Source of the DNA: Promerops cafer
Taxonomy: Eukaryota; Chordata; Aves; Passeriformes; Nectariniidae
Length of the DNA: 64,000 bases
Assembly: GCA_013398275.1 (NCBI GenBank)
Contig: VZSE01006029.1
Location: forward strand, 1,640,000-1,703,999
Direction: 5' to 3'
Below are positions 50,881-60,800 of the stretch, one piece after another (position 1 is the first letter of the stretch; each line of letters begins with the position of its first letter). Both the position numbers and the translations under genes were made by a program. Under the pieces are notes generated by a model, which was given only the letters and a program-made list of their open reading frames with translations, was not told the DNA's origin and did not search any database.

Positions 50881-51178
50881 ACTCTTCTCTGTGATGCCCA
50901 GTGACAGGACCTGAGGGAATGGCCTGAAGTTGTGTTAGAGGAGAGATTTAGGCTGGGTACTAGAAAAAGGTTCTTCACCCAGAGGGTGGCTGGGCACTGG
51001 AACAGGCTCCCCAGGGAAGCGGTCACAGCACTAAGCCTGACAGAGTTCAAGAAATGTTTGGACAATGCTCTCAGGCTCATGGTGTGACTCTTGGGTTGTC
51101 CTGCGTGGGGTTAGGAGTTGGACTCAATGATCTTGTAGTCCTTTCCAACTCAGCTTAACCTGTGAATCTGTGATTCTG
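50878..51178 (+). mobile_element. CR1 LINE 3' end inserted into the minus-strand CR1
   Basis: The sense strand begins ACTCTTCTCTGTGATGCCCA with GTGACAGGACCTGAGGGAAT and runs through GAGAGATTTAGGCTGGGTAC, TTCTTCACCCAGAGGGTGGC, CTGGGCACTGGAACAGGCTC and TTGGACTCAATGATCTTGTA. It ends TGTGAATCTGTGATTCTG, the CR1 terminus. It is about 300 bp and 5'-truncated. Because it divides the minus-strand CR1, it inserted later. About 100 bases of the host CR1 that should lie between its two halves are missing. The 76-codon minus-strand frame 50850-51080 is an antisense artefact. Confidence 0.9.
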
Positions 51179-51200
51179 AGTACTTCTCCCAGTCTGTACT
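51179..51200 (-). mobile_element. Sliver of the minus-strand CR1 between two insertions
   Basis: TTCTCCCAGTCTGTACT matches the CCCCCAGCCTGTATT block of the antisense CR1 consensus that I remember. The next CR1 bases appear only after the LTR, at 51496. This shows that the LTR inserted into the CR1 here. Confidence 0.6.
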
Positions 51201-51495
51201 TGTCTTGGTTCAAGGCAATTCAAACAGGTAGACACTCTAAAATTATTTACCTCTCCTTAGTTTCAACCAATCCTTTTCCACCAATAAAGAGAAATGAAAT
51301 ATGAATAGATACGAGTGAAAAAATAGCAGTTCAATAACAAGTGAAAGAGCAACAGGCAAAAAATAACAGTGAATAATCCCATGACCCCCCTGAAATACCA
51401 TTTCCAGTCATGGTACTGCATCTTAAAGAGACAGTAACAATTTTTGGGGGGCAGGTAAATACGGAATACAATAACCTTTTGGATTACCCATGACA
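51201..51495. mobile_element. Solo LTR of an endogenous retrovirus (295 bp), nested in CR1
   Basis: The element starts TGTCTTGG (51201-51208) and ends CCATGACA (51488-51495). These are inverted repeats matching at 7 of 8 bases with the TG...CA ends required of LTRs. It is flanked by GTACT (51196-51200) and GTATT (51496-51500), a 5-bp target duplication with one transition. Removing the LTR and one flank restores a continuous CR1 block. No internal region, primer site or viral gene is present, so it is a solo LTR left by recombination between two LTRs. CCAATAAAGAG near 51280 holds an AATAAA. The start resembles passerine LTRs that I recall beginning TGTCTTGGTT. Orientation is not determined. 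Confidence 0.75.
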
Positions 51496-51775
51496 GTATT
51501 CATGCTTGGGATTGCCCTGACCTAGGTGCAGCATCTTGCACTTGGACTTATGCAGCTTCATGAGGTTCTCATGGGCCCACAAGTCAAGTTTGTCCAGGTC
51601 ACACTGGATGGCATCCTGCCCTTCTGTTGTGTCACCTGCATCACTCAGCTTCACATAATCTGCAAACTTGCTGAGGGTGCACTTGCTCTCATTTTCTATG
51701 TCATCAGTAAAGATATTAAAGAACACCAGCCCCAGAACAGAGCCCTGAAGGACACCACTCTTTTCAGGTAGTTCA
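51496..51775 (-). mobile_element. CR1 LINE, reverse-transcriptase fragment (inner part of the minus-strand CR1)
   Basis: Minus-strand translation gives SGVLQGSVLGLVFFNIFTDD, then CTLSKFADYVKLSD, AIQCDLDKLDLWAHENLMKL and CKMLHLGQGNP. These are the CR1 reverse-transcriptase blocks in order. The catalytic FADD box is FADY, so the second aspartate is lost. An open frame of 106 codons survives (51484-51804) but starts outside the homologous part. Similarity stops just upstream of SGVLQGS, at about 51775, so the copy is 5'-truncated there. It belongs to the same element as 50304-50880. Confidence 0.9.
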
Positions 51776-52557
51776 CCTAAATCCAAATCCTCCACTATTC
51801 TCACTCAGGGTGAAAATAAATCTAGCAAGAGCATCCAGAAGATGTGAGGAAATAATGGTAGAAGTGGTTGCTTTTAACACTACAGATCCTAGAATTGTCT
51901 CTTCTCCATCTTCTCTAGTGGCCTCCTCTATATTCTGAACAGGTAAATAACAGCTGCAGGAAGTTAAGAGTCACTAACAGCTCAGTCCTGTATTTGGTAT
52001 TAAATTACTCCAGCCCACAGAGACTTATTTTTGTTCTGATTTTCGACATGTTGGCTAAATAAATCTCATGTCGACAAATATGAGACCAAATAGGAAGCTA
52101 ATTTATTGCTGCCTGACATCTGAAACAATATAACTTGCCCATTGATGCCACACAAAGAACTTTATTCCAAAATAAAACACTTTGATAAAAAGCCATCCTT
52201 CTTGTGTAATTAGGAAATACAAAGGGCAAAGTGAGAATTGGTGTTTAAATGGTGAAATAGAATAAATCCTGTTTACAACTCTGATGACAAAAGGTATACT
52301 GTAACACAAAAGAAATAGAGAATTCTGTTTCAGAAGTATTCTGAAAGCATGTCACCTCAGAGCTATAAATAATGAATTGTTTCTATATGCTAAGGAAATA
52401 AAAAAATGTCAACATAGTTTGGCAATTTCAAATAATGTGCAAGACTTTATCCTTCATAGAAAATGCATAATTAATAATACCCCAATACATGATCTACAAC
52501 CAGAACATATTTCAACTACATAAAATCCTAGACTGATATGTTTAAAGAAAAGAATAA
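51776..52557. other. Unique DNA right of the CR1 cluster (copy 1)
   Basis: No gene recognised. The sequence is repeated at 53580-54361 with two base differences (51875, 52529). Confidence 0.6.
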
Positions 52558-52558
52558 N
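52558..52558. other. Assembly gap (single N)
   Basis: One N exactly at the junction of the two 1,803-bp copies; it probably marks a scaffold join between overlapping haplotype contigs. Confidence 0.95.
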
Positions 52559-52684
52559 CCTGTGCTGAGGATCCCAGACCTGGATGCACTATTCCAGGGG
52601 GTGTCACATGAGGGCAGAGTAGAGGGGCAGAATCACCTCCCTTGACCTGCTGGTCACATTTGTTTTGGTGCAGCCTGGCACATC
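52559..52684 (-). mobile_element. CR1 LINE fragment (copy 2 of the cluster)
   Basis: Starts at CCTGTGCTGAGGATCCCAG, inside the CR1, without the 3' end seen in copy 1. Identical to 50755-50880. Confidence 0.9.
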
Positions 52685-52982
52685 ACTCTTCTCTGTGATG
52701 CCCAGTGACAGGACCTGAGGGAATGGCCTGAAGTTGTGTTAGAGGAGAGATTTAGGCTGGGTACTAGAAAAAGGTTCTTCACCCAGAGGGTGGCTGGGCA
52801 CTGGAACAGGCTCCCCAGGGAAGCGGTCACAGCACTAAGCCTGACAGAGTTCAAGAAATGTTTGGACAATGCTCTCAGGCTCATGGTGTGACTCTTGGGT
52901 TGTCCTGCGTGGGGTTAGGAGTTGGACTCAATGATCTTGTAGTCCTTTCCAACTCAGCTTAACCTGTGAATCTGTGATTCTG
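52682..52982 (+). mobile_element. CR1 LINE 3' end (copy 2)
   Basis: Identical to 50878-51178. Confidence 0.88.
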
Positions 52983-53004
52983 AGTACTTCTCCCAGTCTG
53001 TACT

Positions 53005-53299
53005 TGTCTTGGTTCAAGGCAATTCAAACAGGTAGACACTCTAAATTTATTTACCTCTTCTTAGTTTCAACCAATCCTTTTCCCCCAATAAAGGGAAATG
53101 AAATACGAATAGATACGAGTGAAAAAATAGCAGTTCAATAACAAGTGAAAGAGCAACAGGCAAAAAATAACAGTGAATAATCCCATGACCCCCCTGAAAT
53201 ACCATTTCCAGCCATGGTGCTGCATCTTAAAGAGACAGTAACAATTTTTGGGGGGCAGGTAAATATGGAATACAATAACCTTTTGGATTACCCATGACA
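53005..53299. mobile_element. Solo LTR (copy 2)
   Basis: Same ends and flanking GTACT/GTATT as 51201-51495, but with eight substitutions across 295 bp. Only two substitutions occur in the other 1,508 bp of the duplicated unit. Confidence 0.75.
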
Positions 53300-53579
53300 G
53301 TATTCATGCTTGGGATTGCCCTGACCTAGGTGCAGCATCTTGCACTTGGACTTATGCAGCTTCATGAGGTTCTCATGGGCCCACAAGTCAAGTTTGTCCA
53401 GGTCACACTGGATGGCATCCTGCCCTTCTGTTGTGTCACCTGCATCACTCAGCTTCACATAATCTGCAAACTTGCTGAGGGTGCACTTGCTCTCATTTTC
53501 TATGTCATCAGTAAAGATATTAAAGAACACCAGCCCCAGAACAGAGCCCTGAAGGACACCACTCTTTTCAGGTAGTTCA
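53300..53579 (-). mobile_element. CR1 reverse-transcriptase fragment (copy 2)
   Basis: Identical to 51496-51775, with the same FADY change and the same 106-codon frame. Confidence 0.88.
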
Positions 53580-54361
53580 CCTAAATCCAAATCCTCCACT
53601 ATTCTCACTCAGGGTGAAAATAAATCTAGCAAGAGCATCCAGAAGATGTGAGGAAATAATGGTAGAAGTGGTTGCTTTCAACACTACAGATCCTAGAATT
53701 GTCTCTTCTCCATCTTCTCTAGTGGCCTCCTCTATATTCTGAACAGGTAAATAACAGCTGCAGGAAGTTAAGAGTCACTAACAGCTCAGTCCTGTATTTG
53801 GTATTAAATTACTCCAGCCCACAGAGACTTATTTTTGTTCTGATTTTCGACATGTTGGCTAAATAAATCTCATGTCGACAAATATGAGACCAAATAGGAA
53901 GCTAATTTATTGCTGCCTGACATCTGAAACAATATAACTTGCCCATTGATGCCACACAAAGAACTTTATTCCAAAATAAAACACTTTGATAAAAAGCCAT
54001 CCTTCTTGTGTAATTAGGAAATACAAAGGGCAAAGTGAGAATTGGTGTTTAAATGGTGAAATAGAATAAATCCTGTTTACAACTCTGATGACAAAAGGTA
54101 TACTGTAACACAAAAGAAATAGAGAATTCTGTTTCAGAAGTATTCTGAAAGCATGTCACCTCAGAGCTATAAATAATGAATTGTTTCTATATGCTAAGGA
54201 AATAAAAAAATGTCAACATAGTTTGGCAATTTCAAATAATGTGCAAGACTTTATCCTTCATAGAAAATGCATAATTAATAATACCCCAATACATGATCTA
54301 CAACCAGAACATATTTCAACTACATAAAATCCCAGACTGATATGTTTAAAGAAAAGAATAA
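53580..54361. other. Unique DNA right of the CR1 cluster (copy 2)
   Basis: Repeats 51776-52557 and continues naturally into 54362. No gene recognised. Confidence 0.6.
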
Positions 54362-55689
54362 TATTTCTTTGATTAAAATCTTTAGAGATGTAATAGGCTG
54401 TCTTTGGCCTCAGCACAGTTAAGCACTTAAATGTCTACCTGTCTGGAAGTATGGACGTCACCCTTTTTGTATTGAGTTGAATACCAGTTGGCACTATGGC
54501 CTACATGGAATATCTTGAGTACTAGAAAAGGTATCAGATCAGGTATTAATTATGGAAAAACAGTTACTCAAATATTGATTGGATCAAGGCCTCATTAGGA
54601 GGAAATGTAGAGACAGCATTTTTGAATGTAGTGAGTGACTACTCACAAGAAAATTAAGTCTTAGGATCCCGGAAAAGACGCAGTTCTGAATTTGGTGGTG
54701 GTAGTAGTAGTGCAGACAATACCTCAAAAACTACTAGTGGGATAGCCTTTCTATAATAGGAACCATAATACAGTAGATTTAACACTATGGGGTAGAAGGT
54801 ATGCTCAATAAATACAGTATGTGGCTCTGCAATTTCAAAAAGAAATATTATATAAAAATTAAAAAGACAACATTCGTAAGAAAAAAAAAAACAACAAAAG
54901 AAACAAACAAAAAGAAAGAGTAGAACCCCAAAATTCAAAAAGGGACATTCCAAAGAGTAAGACACTTAAAACAGCCTGGACTCTGTAAGAAATAGTGTAT
55001 TGGGAGAAGGGTGAAATACACACCACCATTTAAAAAGAAAAAAAACTGCCATGGGATCAGTGGGAAAGCTTCGAAGGCAATCACAGGGAAAAGTGTTTAA
55101 GAAAATGAGAGCTTGCCAAAATGAGGAGAAGCCCACGAGGAAATTATAGGTTAAACATAAGCAGGAAATTGAGAGCTCTAAAAATAATTTCAAGTATGCC
55201 TTACAAAGGATTTTCAAACTGATAACCAAAGTTCTTTAAATACTTCAGACTCTGTGGAACTGGTGGGAATACTGATGACAAGTGTGTAAAAGCAGCACTC
55301 ATGTGACAAAGACCACAGCAGAAAAGCTCAGTGAATTCCTTGTAGAAGGCAACCCTTTGTGGGAAATGGTCTTTGCTGCAGAGAAGGGAGAGAAGATAGA
55401 TCTATTTGAAATAATTATAACTCAAGTACAAGACCAAATGGATTAGCTGGAAGTCAGTAGGTCACCCAGTCCAGGCAGCATCATCCAAGGCTGACCTTCA
55501 TGTGAAACTGCAGAATTGCCACCCAGGCATGTGGCATCATGTGGCCATGGGGCTACAAACAGCCCCTGTGACGGGTGGCAGATGGATTGCCACCATGCGT
55601 TCCTTATAGAATGAGGGCCCAGAACAGTATCCTGAAAACTACAAATTGCTATCTGCACTAGCAAAGGTGGTGGAGTATATGTTAAAGAA
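54362..55689. other. Unannotated DNA
   Basis: No gene recognised. An A-rich tract lies near 54879-54922. The 103-codon minus-strand frame (54654-54965) is Phe/Leu-rich because of that tract. The right end may hold diverged LINE sequence. Confidence 0.5.
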
Positions 55690-56580
55690 TGAATCAAGGA
55701 CTTTTTCAGTCTATATTAAAGAACAAGATCACTGAGCAGGCCAGATATGGTTACCAGAGCAAGAATCAGTGTGGCTTCTGTGAAGGAAAATCTATCTCCC
55801 TGATGTGCCATAGATCCATATGGATCTTCATTTTCCCCAAGGGACCTAAAAGAAAGGGGGTGTGAATGTGACAAGTTTCCAGATGAGTTTAAATTCTTCT
55901 GGGAAGTAAGGTGCTGTGGCAATGGCAAGAAACTCCAGAAGGACTTCATAAGACTGAGTGAGATAAAACATGACAGATGAGCTTCAATACAGATAAAAAT
56001 ACCTAGGAAAAATAATCCAAACCATTTCTAGCACAATGTAGTAGAACTGTAAACTGGGAAAGAGATCTTATAGTCAGTCACTGATATTCACTGCCTGAAA
56101 TCATCGGCTTAATGGGCAGGAGTAGCCAGAAGAGACAGCAAGATGTTTTGCATCTTCCAGAAGAATCTTGAGAAGAAAGGACATAATTTTGCTACTGCAT
56201 GAAAATCTGATGAACTCATACCTTGAGCTCAATGTGCACTTCTGGTTCTTGCATCTTGGGAAGGAAGAATTTAAGAAGGTAGAGAAGGTGTCAGATAAAA
56301 TAACCAAGGATGAAGACCAGCTCACCTTGCTCACAAGGCCAGGGCTCTTGAGTTTCAAGACAAGAGGGATGGATACGAGGTTTACAAAATCCTGAAAGCA
56401 GGGGTTAAGAACTAATGGAACTAATCTTGCAGGCCTGGAACATGAGAACTAGAAAAGATGATTAAACCATCAGAGCATCTACTTAAATTGGTTTATAAAA
56501 GAGTTTTCTTACACAGGCAGCTTGGAATTTACTACTAGAGAAAAACGTGGAAACAGAGAGTGTCAATGGGGTCAAAAGTG
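55690..56580 (+). mobile_element. Old, decayed CR1-like LINE
   Basis: The plus strand carries scattered LINE reverse-transcriptase signatures in broken frames. NQCGFCEGKS near 55764 resembles the QHGFRKGKSC block. LLHENLMNSYLELNVHFWFL (56168-56395 frame) resembles the VRPHLEYCVQFW block, and KKVEKVSDKITKD resembles EKVQRRATKMI. Later come GGGCTCTTGAGTTTCAAGAC, GAGGTTTACAAAATCCTGAA and GCTTGGAATTTACTACTAGA, as in the tails of old CR1 elements. A stretch between the first two blocks seems missing. Divergence is much greater than in the 50-kb copies. Boundaries are approximate and the subfamily is not assigned. Confidence 0.6.
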
Positions 56581-57704
56581 AAGTATGAAAAGTAATAGAC
56601 CACAGCTTCAGGACCTGGAGTATGATGTGGCATGAGGACGGGGAGGAGGGAGCTATGCTGTCCACCTAAATTTAATTTCAACATGAAATCAGAATACTGT
56701 CCAGGTCCACAATCCCATGCATGTATGCACACCTGGGAACAAGAAAAAGCTCCCAGCTTCCTTCTCCCACAGGGAGCTTAAGTAACTTTCTCTTACATGT
56801 CCCAGAGCCCTGCAGCAGATTTAATTAAAAAATCTCCTGTATGTGAACATATGAAGGTTTGCTTAAATCAGTTATCCACGAGGGACTTTTAAGCTTGTGT
56901 CATACCTACATTTTATCTGTCTTGAGAAAGGAATAAAGTTCATTCTGAAAGTAACTCTTTACCACAGCCGTTCCTATACAAGTGACAGTCAGTATAATGC
57001 CAAGTATAAATATTATTGCATGGACTATGTTTCCATTACTCTTGAGCAGTACTTTCACTGATCATTATTCATCATTACTAATAGCATTTCCAACATGCCA
57101 GGCATTGCATCAAGAGGACATTTTTAATAAACTTTCCATTCTGTCCCTATAAACAAATTTTAGGAGTTGTAATAAATGAAGAATTATGGCTACTTTGGTG
57201 TTTATAATGTGAAACTCAGAACTTCCATAGATCTTTGATGGTGCCCAAAATACAACCAAATTAAAATGCCCACAGGGGAGTCAGAGATTAGTCTGTAACT
57301 CTGATAACTGTATGCCATGTACCTATTTCATATATCTAATTCCTTCCAAGTGCCTCTAAAACTAGCCTTTTATGAAACTATCCCTGTCTCTGCCTTATTG
57401 CTGTCTTTACACAAAGTGTGAAAGAAATGGCCTCTATGCCTAGTACTATTTTTAAGATTTTCAGCCAAACCCCGTGTTTTTCTAGAAGTAAAATACAGTA
57501 ATAAATAAAGCACCACAGACAGGACATGTGAGGCTGATGTTCACTTTGAGCTTGCAGTGATGTTTGCTTTCTGATTAGATGCCACTAAGTTAATTAGCAC
57601 TGTTGCCTCTTTCTAATGGAAGACCTTGGAATGAAGGGACAGAGCATGAACTTTGGAGTAGGGTATTTCAACTTCATCTAGCGTTTCCTTGTTGCACAGT
57701 TGTT
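56581..57704. other. Unannotated DNA
   Basis: No gene or known repeat recognised. Confidence 0.55.
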
Positions 57705-57862
57705 GTGGGGTTTTTTTTGCTTGGAGTTTTTTTTTGTGTGTGTTTGGGTTTCTTTTTTTACTTTTGTTTGTTTGGGTTTTTGTGGGGGGAGTGGTGGTGG
57801 TGTTTTTGGTTTGTTGTTGTTGTTGTTGTTTGAGTTTTGGTTGTTTGGTTTTTTTTCCCCAA
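57705..57862. repeat. G/T-rich low-complexity tract with (TTG)n
   Basis: About 160 bases with almost no A or C on the plus strand, including GTGGTGGTGG and about seven TTG units at 57811-57831. Three overlapping open frames here (57603-57833, 57613-57888, 57689-57901) are artefacts of the missing stop codons. Confidence 0.85.
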
Positions 57863-60800
57863 GTGTTAGTTAGAATGATGACTTTCAAACACTCTTTATA
57901 GTGATCGATGATAATTATTATTGTTGTCTAACAAACCTACAGAGGGACCAAGGGAGGGCTTTGCTAAACTCAGTGATGTGCAACAAACCCAGTATAATCC
58001 ATGCCTTGCAGAATTAGGTTGTACAGAACATGTGGATAAAATAATTTATGCTACACAAAATTGCCAGAAACAAAGAAAGAATACGAAAAAGCACATGCAG
58101 TAAAGTTCAGTGTTCCTTTCATATAATTACACCCATTGGCAGAAGAGCACTGGCTAGTAGAGGCTCCAGAGTATCCTTGATATTAATTAATGATATCAAG
58201 AACATTAATGAATTTGTCAGTGGAACTTCACAGATGTGCAAAAGGAGCTTGCCTTGAACTTCCTACATTGGAAAAGTAGGATATAAGTAGTTACATCAAA
58301 GTAAAGGCAATCTGCAGCTGCTCTTTGTTTGCTGCTTACCCCAGGCTGCTGCAGGTCTGCTGTAAATCATCCCAGTTGCAGCAGAGCATCTGTTAGTGTT
58401 ATGATAACACAGAGTGGCAAAGAGCCAGCTCCAGTGTGTGTCACCTTCCAGACAGCAGTATATTTGGTGGTGGACATTTTCCATTTTGTTTGACTGATCT
58501 GGGTTGAACTGTGCTGCAACAGAGGCACATGTGTAATTGAAGTTGTATACTGAGAAAGACTATTAAGAAAAACCTAACTTTTTGCTATTCAGAAAGTTGG
58601 AGGTATGGCAAGAAACTATGAGAAACGTAAGAGAAGACCCTGGTACATCTACTTTTGCTTCCTGCACAGTGAAAAACTCAGAAAATAGCTTTTCATATTT
58701 TTTTCACTGAGTATTCCAACAGATTTATTGCCTACTCACAGGGCACTAACAGTGGGAAATGCTGAGTTAAGGTATAGAGAAGTGTGCTTATGCTCTAAGC
58801 ATACTTCCTCAGGTATAATCCATTTCCTGTAAACATGCAAGCTTTGTTAAATTATGCCTCCCTTACAACTTTACTGCATGTGTTTTAGTGAGACAGGGGG
58901 AACCACAGCAAAGACTCTTGCCCTGCCCCCAATTGCCCTGCCACTTCTCCATCCTCATTTTCCCAAGTGTGTGGCTCTCAGAAGAAAGCTCCCACTCTAA
59001 GGAATAACTTGGAGCAGTATCTGTCAATACATTGTAGTTAATTACACTTAAACCCTGCTGTTATATGTCTCCATTATAATTTCACTTTCTCTAAGCTATC
59101 TAGTACCCGAACCCCACCTGAGAGGGAGGAATTTGCCTTTTGATTATGATGTAACACATCATATGTCAGCCACACTCTGAACCAGGAAACATGGCAGCTA
59201 GGTAAGCCTTGAAGCTTTGCGCAGGTCAGTTCTCTCTGCTCCCTTGTGATTATTTCATTCACTTGTGGAATGAACAGCCATCTGTGGCCTTTTGTCAGAG
59301 GTTATTGATAGATTTGATGGTCAATATAGTGATGACAATGAAGTTATCATGTAATTTAAAAGCTAGATATTTTTTCCAGCATGGTCTTTGCTTTAGAACT
59401 GTGGAAAAAAACACCAAACATGGAATATAACCAGCAATATAATTGGCAATGTTCTAGAGTAACTGATATTTCATAGTTGCATTCTTATTTTTGTCTTCAG
59501 AAAAACCTTTTTAGTATGTGATTGTCCACTGGAACATCAGAAATGCCAGCCAAGAAAAAATACTTTTCTGGAGTATTTAATTTTGCATATGAATTAGTGC
59601 AAGTAGACTGAAAAGTGCTTTCCTTCCTGGGAAGCATTCATGTTACAAACTTGAGCAAAGAGGGGTTGTTTTCTTTCTACTTAATTTTTTGGCACAATGT
59701 CCTCACTTAACTAAACTGCACTAGACTTGCAGGCTTATAAATCTTGATACCTCTCTAACGACACACAAGCTTATTGTACATGTATTTCAGAGACTGTGCC
59801 TAGTGCACTCCAAGCAGCTCATAATTGGAGGTATTTTCTAAGATCTTTTCTTCTATTATATCTGATAAATGAAAGATTAGATATTTTGCAAATTCCTGGG
59901 GAAAAACTTTTTTACTTTGAACTTAAAATCTTTAGAACGTTGAGGAACAATGAAGGAAAAATAGTAACAGCTAACCAAGATGAGGGAGAATAATTGAAAT
60001 GCTAAACATCTGGTTTTGTCAGAAAATAGAGAAGTTACAACTAGAAAAAACTTCAGATATCTTATGATAATTACTATGAAAATCTGAACAGAAAAAGTCA
60101 GCAGAGTCAACTTTTCTGGGAACTTCAAACACACTTTGAAGATAGTCTGTTTTCATCCTTGATCTGAGCGAGAGGAAAATCTAGTAATTGAGTTTAAGAT
60201 TAGAAATGAGCGTTACATTTAAAAATGTTTAAGTGTGTAAACTGTCTCTAGGTGATGAAACTTCTTTGGTAATATAAAATGAGATTTTTTTCTTTAATAT
60301 AGTATTTTCCTTTAACCTAGTCCATAATGATTACTGTTTAGTGTGCCCACATGGAATTGTTATATCATTACTCATGCTTTAGAAAACTAAAAGTCAAGGT
60401 AAAACAGTTCCAAATTTTTTTTCTGAGAGGCAAGGAATCACATTTGCTGCTCATCAAAGGTTCTTCCCTCCCCCGTTTCTGTTTCCGTTCTTTTTCCAAC
60501 ATGAAGCTTGTAAGCTGTACCCATTTTAAATGCTTCAGGAAGTCTCATCTCACCAACTAACAAAAAAAGACTTCCTCATCACTCATCCTTCTATAACATA
60601 AACTATTTTTTTCCTGAGAATTTCAGATGTAAAATACTTTTTAAAAATTATTAAATATAAAAATTCCAAAATATGGAACTAGCTTGTTGATATAAAAGTG
60701 GTGCTTGATATAAAGTTTTGATCTAAAACTAGGATGCATTCTTCATAGTACCAAATATATACATACATCTTGGCAAGGCCAATTGTACATCAGGAAGAAC

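Larger units (their letters stand above)
50755..54361. repeat. 1,803-bp near-identical tandem duplication around a one-base gap (probable assembly artefact)
   Basis: Bases 50755-52557 and 52559-54361 are the same length and align without gaps at a constant offset of 1,804. By eye I count ten substitutions, at 51242, 51255, 51280, 51290, 51302, 51408, 51415, 51462, 51875 and 52529. Eight are transitions. The second copy starts in the middle of a CR1 element directly after the N, while the first copy has the natural CR1 left flank. The natural right flank starts at 54362. A haplotype duplicate joined by a scaffolder explains all of this; a real segmental duplication is less likely. Confidence 0.88.

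Noticed and set aside
50850..51080. 76-codon minus-strand frame, present twice (also 52654-52884)
   Set aside because: It is antisense to the plus-strand CR1 insertion and appears twice only because of the duplication.
51484..51804. 106-codon frame with reverse-transcriptase similarity as a possible host gene
   Set aside because: It is part of a truncated CR1 with the catalytic FADD changed to FADY and starts outside the homologous segment. The identical frame at 53288-53608 is the assembly duplicate.
57603..57901. Three overlapping frames rich in Phe/Val/Gly or Lys/Gln/Thr
   Set aside because: All come from the G/T-rich low-complexity tract.
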